In this document: in pieces, positions 57,701 through 64,000 of the stretch | Layout of the letters: every line of letters starts with the position of its first letter | How positions within the stretch are numbered: position 1 is the stretch's first letter | Notes under the pieces: generated by a model | Told to the model about the DNA's origin: nothing | The model's input: only the letters and a program-made list of their open reading frames with translations | The model's database searches: none | Made by a program: the position numbers and the translations under genes | Assembly: GCF_002272865.1 (NCBI RefSeq) | Contig: NZ_MLAP01000005.1 | Location: forward strand, 1-64,000 | Direction: 5' to 3' | From: Helicobacter sp. 12S02634-8 | GTDB lineage: Bacteria; Campylobacterota; Campylobacteria; Campylobacterales; Helicobacteraceae | Length of the DNA stretch: 64,000 nt

Positions 57701-58312
57701 TTGGGCTATTTCGCTATTTTTTTCAGCATATTTTTGGGGCTTTGTCCGCTTATTTATCTGCTTTGGCGCTTAGCAATGGGGCAATATGGAGCAGCCCCCA
57801 TTGAGGTGATATTGCATTTTTTGGGGCTTTGGGGGATTTATTTTTTGTTAGGGATTTTGGTCGCACTAGGCCTTGGGGGATTATTAGGACAATATAAAAA
57901 ATACAGAAAAAAACATACCCAAAAGCCCAAGGCGCACGCAAAAACTCTCTCTTATATCGCTAAAATCTTGGGACTTTATGGGCTTTTTTACACAAGTGGG
58001 CATATATTTTTTTATGTAGTTTTTATACAAGGACTCCAATGGGGGCATATCATCAATGAACTTTTGAATAGGATTTATTTATTTTTAGGGCTGATGGGCT
58101 TTTTGTGTCTTGTTGTTTTGGGGATTTTCTCGATTTTTTTCTCTCGTTTATTTCGCTATGTATCGCCTTTATTTTATCTGGCCGGACTCTTAGGGAGTAT
58201 CCATTATCTCATCGGTCAAAAAATCCCCTCCCCCTCTTCTTATGCTATTTTTCTAGTATTTTTTGCCTTTGTTTGTGTTAAGCTTTTAGAAAAAAATAAG
58301 GACAAACAATGA
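57701..58312 (+). CDS. msrQ: MsrQ-like haem-binding membrane protein
   Basis: A 203-residue inner-membrane protein with about six hydrophobic helices and histidines in LGLYGLFYTSGHIFFYV and GLLGSIHYLIGQ, matching the ferric-reductase-like MsrQ/YedZ family. MsrQ passes electrons from quinol to the periplasmic methionine sulfoxide reductase MsrP, which is not in the window. It starts with TTG, AGGAG six bases upstream. Its stop overlaps the kdsB start by 4 bases (ATGA). Confidence 0.75.
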   Translation: MGYFAIFFSIFLGLCPLIYLLWRLAMGQYGAAPIEVILHFLGLWGIYFLLGILVALGLGGLLGQYKKYRKKHTQKPKAHAKTLSYIAKILGLYGLFYTSGHIFFYVVFIQGLQWGHIINELLNRIYLFLGLMGFLCLVVLGIFSIFFSRLFRYVSPLFYLAGLLGSIHYLIGQKIPSPSSYAIFLVFFAFVCVKLLEKNKDKQ

Positions 58313-59061
58313 TTATTATCCCCGCAAGACTTGATTCTACGCGTTTCCCTCGCAAAATCTTAGCACCTATCCAAGGTGTCCCTATGGTTGTTGCCACAGC
58401 GCGCAATGCCCAAAAAGTCGATGAAACTATCGTTGCTTGCGATAGCCAAGAAGTCCTTGAAATCTGTCAAAAACACAACATCAAAGCTATCCTCACAGAC
58501 ACAACACACACAAGTGGGACAGATCGCTGCGCCCAAGCAGCCAAAAAGCTAAACTTACCCCCTGATGCAATCATCATCAATGTCCAAGCTGATGAACCAT
58601 TTTTAGAAACTTCAGTTATCGCACTACTCAAAGAAAAAATGCGTCATGCCCCTTTTATGGGGACTTGTGCTAAGGCTATCGATACAACCCAAATCGCCAA
58701 TCCCAATCTTGTCAAAGTCGTCTGTGCGCGCTCTTTTGAAGCGATTTATTTCTCAAGACTCCCTATCCCCTATAGCCGCGATGGACTAGAAAATCCCTTA
58801 CTCAAAGACCACCCCTATTACGGACACATAGGTATCTATGGCTTCCATACACAGAGTTTAGAAGAATTCTGCTCCTTAGAGAAAAGCCCCCTAGAAGATA
58901 TCGAAAAGCTCGAACAACTCCGAGCTATCTACCACCAAAAGCCTATTTTTGTCTGTATCACAGAAAGCAAAAGTATCGGAATTGACACCCCTGAAGACCT
59001 CCAAAACGCTCTAAAATCTACCTTGCAAACTCCACAGAACGGCTCTCACGGATCACATTGA
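58309..59061 (+). CDS. kdsB: 3-deoxy-manno-octulosonate cytidylyltransferase
   Basis: A 250-residue enzyme activating Kdo with CTP for lipopolysaccharide inner core synthesis. The nucleotide site is IIIPARLDSTRFPRKIL; THTSGTDRCAQA, NVQADEPFL, KVVCARSFEAIYFSRLPIPYSR and YGHIGIYGF are family motifs. Its ATG overlaps the msrQ-like stop. The last 44 bases overlap the 3' end of rny on the opposite strand. Confidence 0.97.
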   Translation: MIIIPARLDSTRFPRKILAPIQGVPMVVATARNAQKVDETIVACDSQEVLEICQKHNIKAILTDTTHTSGTDRCAQAAKKLNLPPDAIIINVQADEPFLETSVIALLKEKMRHAPFMGTCAKAIDTTQIANPNLVKVVCARSFEAIYFSRLPIPYSRDGLENPLLKDHPYYGHIGIYGFHTQSLEEFCSLEKSPLEDIEKLEQLRAIYHQKPIFVCITESKSIGIDTPEDLQNALKSTLQTPQNGSHGSH

Positions 59062-60589
59062 TTTTGATTTCACCCGGATATTGCAAAGAAGTTTCAACTT
59101 CCTTGGCGATATCGCGTGCAAGCACGATACTTTGAGCGTCATCAACCAAATCAGCACGCACAATCACACGCACTTCTCTACCTGCATTGATTGCATAAGC
59201 TTGCTTGACACCCATTTTATCCATCGCAATGCGCTCGAGTTCTTGCATACGATTCAAAAAGCTCTCTAGCACCTCTCGCCTAGCCCCTGGACGCGCTGCT
59301 GAGAGCGTATCAGCTGTGCATACAGCAGCTGCCTCAATGCTCTGAATATCTTCATCGCCGTGGTGTGCCATGATTGCATTGATAACAGCGGGGTGCTCTT
59401 TATAGCGCCTACAGACTTCTGCTCCCAAATGCACATGATTGCCCCCTGATTCTTGCGTGAGCGCTTTGCCTATATCGTGTAAAAGCCCTGCACGTCTAGC
59501 AAGCTTCTCATCTCCGCCCAACTCCCCTGCAATCACCCCTGCTAGATTGGCCACTTCGATAGAATGCCCCAAGGCATTTTGCCCAAAGCTCGCACGATAT
59601 TTCATCTTGCCTACAAGCTTTTTGAGCTCAGGGTGCATATAGCCTAGTCCAAGATCTAAAATCGTATTTTCTCCATCTTGGAGGATTTTTTCTTCCATTT
59701 CTGCATAAACTCTCTCATAAACCTCTTCGATTCTAGCAGGCTGGATACGCCCGTCCTCGACTAAAAGCTCGATAGTCCTAGTCGCAATTGCTCGCCTATA
59801 GAGATTGAAACTGCTTAAAATAATTGTGCCTGGGGTGTCATCGATGATAACATCAACACCACTAATCATTTCAAGTGCCTTGATATTTCTCCCCTCTTTA
59901 CCGATAATCCTGCCTTTGAGCTCATCATCAGGCAAATGCACGACATTGATCAAACGCTCAGTAGCAAACTCCCCTGCAAACCTCGTGGTAGCTTGTGCGA
60001 TGATGTAATTAGCGCGTTTGAGTGCTTCTTCTCTGGCTTCGTGTTCATATCTTCGGATCAAGGCTGATTTTTGTGCGATGAGCTCATCTTGGAGATATTC
60101 TAAAATCAAAGCCTTGGCTTCTTCTTTGGTATAGCCTGTGTATTCAGTGAGTGTATTGAGGGCTTTTTGCTTGATATTTTGGTATTCTTTGATGAGTTTA
60201 TTTTGTGCTTCATACTCTAAAAATAGCTGATTTTTGAGGTCTGAAACTTTTTGCTTTTCTTCTTCAAGAAAGCCGATTTCTCGCTCAATTTTTTGCTGCA
60301 TTCTATCTTCTTGCACCCGCAAGGTCGTGCATTTATCTTGATATTCTTTTTGTGTTTTTGAAGCTTGGGATTCATACTTTTTTTTCAGCTCTAATTCTAG
60401 CTCTTTGATTCTGATTTGTTCGCTTTTTAGGAGTGTCTGGGCTTCATATTCGATCGCTTGGGCTTTGGCTTTTGCTTGTTCGATGATGATATTTGCATTG
60501 GTGTTAAAGATCTTTTTAGAGATAAAAAAAACACTAACCCCTACCATCAAACCAAATATTATACACCCTATCACTAAGTATTCTATCAT
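59018..60589 (-). CDS. rny: Ribonuclease Y
   Basis: A 523-residue membrane-bound endoribonuclease starting mRNA decay. One N-terminal membrane helix (about 2-22), a long coiled coil (to about 190), a KH domain (GKEGRNIKALEMISGVDVIIDDTPG) and the HD domain (AGLLHDIGKAL, HVHLGAEV, IMAHHGDED). The ATG at 60589 has GAGGG upstream. Its 5' end overlaps the cyclo-ligase gene by 56 bases, and its 3' end runs into kdsB. Confidence 0.96.
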   Translation of the reverse strand: MIEYLVIGCIIFGLMVGVSVFFISKKIFNTNANIIIEQAKAKAQAIEYEAQTLLKSEQIRIKELELELKKKYESQASKTQKEYQDKCTTLRVQEDRMQQKIEREIGFLEEEKQKVSDLKNQLFLEYEAQNKLIKEYQNIKQKALNTLTEYTGYTKEEAKALILEYLQDELIAQKSALIRRYEHEAREEALKRANYIIAQATTRFAGEFATERLINVVHLPDDELKGRIIGKEGRNIKALEMISGVDVIIDDTPGTIILSSFNLYRRAIATRTIELLVEDGRIQPARIEEVYERVYAEMEEKILQDGENTILDLGLGYMHPELKKLVGKMKYRASFGQNALGHSIEVANLAGVIAGELGGDEKLARRAGLLHDIGKALTQESGGNHVHLGAEVCRRYKEHPAVINAIMAHHGDEDIQSIEAAAVCTADTLSAARPGARREVLESFLNRMQELERIAMDKMGVKQAYAINAGREVRVIVRADLVDDAQSIVLARDIAKEVETSLQYPGEIKINVIRESRSVEFAR

Positions 60590-61148
60590 CAAACCCTCTT
60601 TTTACAATACAACGACTATGGATAAATTTATCGCCTAAAATATCGTGGCTTTGGGTGATGATATTTCTAGCTACCATCACCTTTTTACTCAAAAAAATCA
60701 TATGCGGGCGATAAGAGAGTGTCTGGAAAAACCGATCATACATTCCCTTGCCAAACCCCACGCGCCTAAAACTCCTATCGATTCCTAAAACTGGGATAAT
60801 TGCTGTGTCAATTTTTGCCCAATAAAATAAAGATTTTTCAGCTTCTAAAATATTATATTGATTCTTATGCAAAGGCATCCGAAATGCTACCATTTTAAAA
60901 CTAACTCCATTTATATGGGGGACAAATATCCGTATGCCCCTGCGGGATTTGAGCCAATAAATCAAAGGATAAATATTGACCTCAGTATCCATCGGGCAAT
61001 AAAGCAAAATATTTTTACTCCCCAAGGCTAGGAGCTCTTTTTTTAAGAGTCTTACAATCTTTTTATCAGCAAAATCTATCCTTTTAGCTGCCAAAGGACG
61101 CAAAAGATGTCTTTTGCAAATTTCACGAAATTGTGCTTTTATCCTCAC
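60534..61148 (-). CDS. 5-formyltetrahydrofolate cyclo-ligase
   Basis: A 204-residue ATP-dependent enzyme converting 5-formyl-THF to 5,10-methenyl-THF. VPHINGVSFKMVAF and PVLGIDRSFRRVGFGKGMYDRFF, carrying the phosphate loop, identify it. The only sensible start is a GTG at 61148, but AAGGAG overlaps it directly, leaving no spacer, and a stop lies two codons upstream. Initiation may be weak or the true start may be internal. Ends inside rny. Confidence 0.88.
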   Translation of the reverse strand: MRIKAQFREICKRHLLRPLAAKRIDFADKKIVRLLKKELLALGSKNILLYCPMDTEVNIYPLIYWLKSRRGIRIFVPHINGVSFKMVAFRMPLHKNQYNILEAEKSLFYWAKIDTAIIPVLGIDRSFRRVGFGKGMYDRFFQTLSYRPHMIFLSKKVMVARNIITQSHDILGDKFIHSRCIVKRGFDDRILSDRVYNIWFDGRG

Positions 61149-61167
61149 TCCTTAATCTCTCTTTATG

Positions 61168-61173
61168 TATAAT
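61168..61173 (+). promoter_or_regulatory. Possible -10 box of the lipoprotein-ftsY-radA operon
   Basis: TATAAT 39 bases before the lipoprotein ATG, in a 64-base divergent gap. The -35 is weak. Confidence 0.5.
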
Positions 61174-61212
61174 AAAGTATTTTAAATCGTTAGAACTTAC
61201 AAAAGGGTAATT

Positions 61213-61797
61213 ATGAAATATTTCTATGGGCTTATGGTGTGTTTGGTGCTTTTTTGGGGCTGTTCTGCAGGGGGTGGGCATAAAAACCAGACCCAATACA
61301 CCTTCAGTGATTCAAAAGGGCAGACCTTTAAATTCTGGAGTGATTTTGAGAATTTAGAGCTTGCAGATAAAAGCAACGATCCCCAAGATGATGGGAAAAT
61401 TATTTTATTGATGTTTTTAGACTTACAATCCCAAGACTCCAAAGATTATATTTTAAATATCGACCATCTTTTGCTGACTTTCCCTCAAATCCATATCTTT
61501 GGAATCCTCACAAAGCCCTATCCTAAAGAACAAATCACTGCTTATATCGCAGAAAATCAAGTCAATTTCCCCTTGCTCTATCCTAGCGATTCTAAAAATA
61601 TGCTCCAAGATTTCATACGCCAATCTGAAAAATCCCAAGACCAAACCCCAAACCCCCAAGCAGACTCCAATATCTCCCCTGAAATCCCTTATTTTGTCCT
61701 CTATGGCAAACACGGGAAAAAATATCAAACTTACTCAGGTATCGTGATGGAAGAGATGTTTGCACACGATATCAGCACCCTACTCAAAGCACACTAA
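61213..61797 (+). CDS. Thioredoxin-fold (TlpA-like) lipoprotein without CxxC
   Basis: A 194-residue probable lipoprotein: signal to about residue 16 with FWGC as a loose lipobox, then [50 protein letters not shown] and [21 protein letters not shown], which follow the TlpA/AhpC-TSA fold pattern. The position of the usual CxxC is replaced (LDLQSQ), so it is not a standard oxidoreductase. It is followed by ftsY after 8 bases. Confidence 0.7.
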   Translation: MKYFYGLMVCLVLFWGCSAGGGHKNQTQYTFSDSKGQTFKFWSDFENLELADKSNDPQDDGKIILLMFLDLQSQDSKDYILNIDHLLLTFPQIHIFGILTKPYPKEQITAYIAENQVNFPLLYPSDSKNMLQDFIRQSEKSQDQTPNPQADSNISPEIPYFVLYGKHGKKYQTYSGIVMEEMFAHDISTLLKAH

Positions 61798-61805
61798 AGG
61801 CAAGT

Positions 61806-62678
61806 ATGATGTTTGAAATCTTTAAAAAAACTGCCCAAAATATCTCCTCGCTTATTGGGACAAAAGCCCCGACCATAGACAAAGATTGCCTAGAAACAGC
61901 ACTCATAGAAGCCGATATTGACTATGCAATCATCGACTCCCTCCTAGCCCACCTCCCCCAAACTATCAAGAGAAATCAGCTAGAAGTCGCTTTGGAGCGA
62001 TTTTTTAGAGGTGAAAGCTATTATGATAAAGTCGTGCTCAAGCCGATTGCAATCAAGCCACTTGTAGAGCTCATCATCGGTGTCAATGGAGCGGGCAAAA
62101 CTACCACAATTGCCAAACTTGCCAAAAGATATATCACACAAGGCAAAAAAGTCCTTTTAGGGGCTGGGGATACATTTAGGGCTGCAGCTACTGAGCAACT
62201 CAAGCTCTGGAGTGCCAAGCTAGGCACAGATATTATCACCACACAGCACGGAGGCGATCCTAGTGCCCTTGCATTTGACACAATCCAAGCAGGTATCGCC
62301 CGAGGGGTCGATCACATCATCATCGACACTGCTGGCAGACTCCATAACCAGACCAATCTCAAAAATGAACTAGTAAAAATCTCACAAGTATGCTCCAAAG
62401 CGCTCAACCACCAAGAATTCCGAAAAATCCTAATTCTCGATGGCACGCAAGGAAGCTCTGCAATCACGCAAGCAAAGGTATTCCACGAAAATATCCATAT
62501 TGATGGCATCATCATCACCAAATTAGATGGCACAAGCAAAGGTGGGGCGATTTTGAGTATTATTCATGAGCTCAAACTCCCTATTTTGTTTCTTGGTATC
62601 GGAGAAAAGGCCGATGATTTGGTGCCTTTTGATGAAAATTCCTTTATCCAAAGTCTTTTAGATTCGATTTTTGAGTGA
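61806..62678 (+). CDS. ftsY: Signal recognition particle receptor FtsY
   Basis: A 290-residue GTPase that docks SRP-ribosome complexes to SecYEG. The short N-domain (about 1-80) is followed by the G-domain with [65 protein letters not shown] and [14 protein letters not shown]. The acidic A-domain of E. coli is absent. Two adjacent ATGs (61806, 61809) follow AAAGG. radA starts 3 bases later. Confidence 0.97.
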   Translation: MMFEIFKKTAQNISSLIGTKAPTIDKDCLETALIEADIDYAIIDSLLAHLPQTIKRNQLEVALERFFRGESYYDKVVLKPIAIKPLVELIIGVNGAGKTTTIAKLAKRYITQGKKVLLGAGDTFRAAATEQLKLWSAKLGTDIITTQHGGDPSALAFDTIQAGIARGVDHIIIDTAGRLHNQTNLKNELVKISQVCSKALNHQEFRKILILDGTQGSSAITQAKVFHENIHIDGIIITKLDGTSKGGAILSIIHELKLPILFLGIGEKADDLVPFDENSFIQSLLDSIFE

Positions 62679-62681
62679 TTG

Positions 62682-64000
62682 ATGGCAAAAAAACCGATAA
62701 CACTTTTTGAGTGCCAACATTGTGGATTCCAAAGCTCTAAATGGCTAGGTAAATGCAGTAGTTGTGGGGCGTGGGAGAGTTTAGTAGAGCTCAATGGCCA
62801 TCAAATCCAATCCCTCAAAGATACCAAAACCCTGCATACAAGCACTCTAGCAACCCCTATCACAGCCATCAAGCACGAAAGTATCATCAAATTCTCCTCC
62901 ACGCAAGAAGAGTTTGACATTGTCCTTGGTGGGGGGATTGCAGCTGGGGGGCTCTATCTGATTGGAGGGAGTCCGGGTGTAGGGAAATCTACATTATTAC
63001 TCAAAGTCGCTGGAGGGCTTGCTAAAGAGGGCAAAAAGGTGCTTTATGTCAGTGGTGAGGAGAGCGCTGGACAGATCAAGCTCAGAGCCCAAAGGCTTGA
63101 TTGCGTAGAAGACAATCTCTTTTTACTCAATGAAATCGACCTCAACTCCATCAAAGCCAACCTCACCACAAAAGCCTATGCTGTGTGTATCATCGATTCT
63201 ATCCAAACAATCTACTCCCCTCAAATCACCTCAGCCCCTGGCTCAATCTCGCAAGTGCGTGAAATCACATTTGAACTGATGCGTTTAGCCAAAGAATACA
63301 ATATCGCTATATTTATCATCGGCCATATCACCAAAGAAGGGTCGATTGCAGGCCCTAGAGTGCTTGAACATATGGTCGATACGGTATTGTATTTTGAGGG
63401 CGATCCGAGTCGAGAGCTCCGAATGCTCAGAGGCTTTAAAAATCGCTTTGGCACGACAAGTGAAGTAGGGATATTTGAAATGCAAGATACGGGGCTTATC
63501 AGCGCTAAAAATGCCTCTAAAATGTTTTTTTCACACAAGCAAGCTATGGCCGGAAGTGCTATCACTGTGGTCTTAGAGGGCTCTAGGGCTTTGGTGCTTG
63601 AAATACAGGCTTTAGTGAGTGAAATCAGCTTTGGCACGCCCAAGCGATCGGCCACAGGCTTTGATACCAATCGCTTGAGTATGCTCCTAGCCCTCTTAGA
63701 AAAAAAGATCGAAATCCCACTCAAAGGCTATGATGTTTTTGTCAATGTGACAGGAGGTATCAAAATCACAGAAACAAGCGCAGACCTCGCAGTGATTGCT
63801 AGTATCCTCTCTAGCTTCAAAAATCGCCCCTTATCCAACAAAACTGCTTTTATCGGAGAAGTGAGCCTTACAGGAGATATCAGAGAAGTGAGTAATATCG
63901 ATCTCAGACTCAAAGAAATGGAAAGCTATGGATTTGAAAAAGCAATCCTCCCCAAAAAACCCAACACAAAAAGCCCCATCAAATGCTTTGAAGCCACAGA
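62682..64000 (+). CDS. radA: DNA repair protein RadA (partial, runs off the window)
   Basis: About 439 residues are visible and the frame is open at the window end. The N-terminal zinc ribbon has C11, C14, C25 and C28 (FECQHCGFQSSKW, KCSSCGAW). The RecA-like core has GGSPGVGKSTLLLK (Walker A), the KNRFG motif in GFKNRFGTTSE, and the C-terminal Lon-protease-like domain (ALVSEISFGTPKRSATGFD). RadA helps process recombination intermediates and in Helicobacter is relevant to recombination and transformation. The H. pylori protein is about 448 residues, so little is missing. Confidence 0.96.
   Translation, partial: MAKKPITLFECQHCGFQSSKWLGKCSSCGAWESLVELNGHQIQSLKDTKTLHTSTLATPITAIKHESIIKFSSTQEEFDIVLGGGIAAGGLYLIGGSPGVGKSTLLLKVAGGLAKEGKKVLYVSGEESAGQIKLRAQRLDCVEDNLFLLNEIDLNSIKANLTTKAYAVCIIDSIQTIYSPQITSAPGSISQVREITFELMRLAKEYNIAIFIIGHITKEGSIAGPRVLEHMVDTVLYFEGDPSRELRMLRGFKNRFGTTSEVGIFEMQDTGLISAKNASKMFFSHKQAMAGSAITVVLEGSRALVLEIQALVSEISFGTPKRSATGFDTNRLSMLLALLEKKIEIPLKGYDVFVNVTGGIKITETSADLAVIASILSSFKNRPLSNKTAFIGEVSLTGDIREVSNIDLRLKEMESYGFEKAILPKKPNTKSPIKCFEAT

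Noticed and set aside
1-64000. CRISPR arrays, prophage or insertion sequences
   Set aside because: No regularly spaced repeats, transposase, integrase or phage structural genes seen.

Overview
The window is a densely coded, AT-rich chromosomal segment of a Campylobacterota bacterium, most likely a Helicobacter species other than H. pylori. The assignment is from remembered family sequences and gene orders, not a search. Several blocks keep H. pylori order: nadC-nadA-psd ... mqnP-comEC-dnaB-MFS; the whole S10/spc/alpha ribosomal run followed by an ATPase, rnhB and fumC; fliK-flgD-flgE2-UvrD-type helicase; and a UPF0323 lipoprotein with a periplasmic DsbC-like protein and kdsB. RpmD is absent from the spc cluster and the replicative helicase has a charged insert, both typical of the group. 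A stand-alone MsrB, an MsrQ-like protein, a short Pgi and an unfamiliar autotransporter argue against H. pylori itself.

Layout. 1-1.8 kb: AT-rich intergenic DNA, a YafQ-like toxin-antitoxin pair, a conspicuous inverted repeat, tRNA-Arg(CCU) and HU. 1.9-7.2 kb (+): gapA-pgi, a FUSC-type membrane protein, and a NYN ribonuclease-like protein with a probable OST-HTH tail. 7.3-20.1 kb (-): thiL, NAD synthesis (nadC, nadA), psd, the N-degron transferase bpt, two poorly characterised proteins, mqnP, a DUF502 protein, short ComEC, DnaB, an MFS transporter, then the repair genes nnr and msrB. 20.2-34.0 kb (-): 29 translation and export genes from rpsJ to rplQ, read from a strong promoter upstream of rpsJ and probably re-initiated upstream of rpmJ. 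34.2-45.2 kb: an ATPase, rnhB, fumC, an autotransporter, class Ia nrdA, a FrxA-like nitroreductase and typA. 45.3-51.9 kb (+): a flagellar hook block (fliK, flgD, flgE2) behind an apparent sigma-54 promoter, then the UvrD-type helicase. 51.9-57.6 kb (-): a TonB-dependent receptor with a near-consensus Fur box over its start site, a PepSY membrane protein, a glutathionylspermidine-synthase-like ligase, the UPF0323 lipoprotein and the DsbC-like protein. 57.7-64 kb: msrQ-like, kdsB, rny, a 5-formyl-THF cyclo-ligase, a thioredoxin-fold lipoprotein, ftsY and the start of radA.

Most of the window is housekeeping. I did not find a convincing new multi-gene system. The least explained items are the triple TGGTWACCA repeat near the toxin-antitoxin pair, the NYN/OST-HTH protein, the two uncharacterised genes between bpt and mqnP, and the GSP-synthase-like ligase. 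Regulatory sites are read by eye and none is experimentally supported here.
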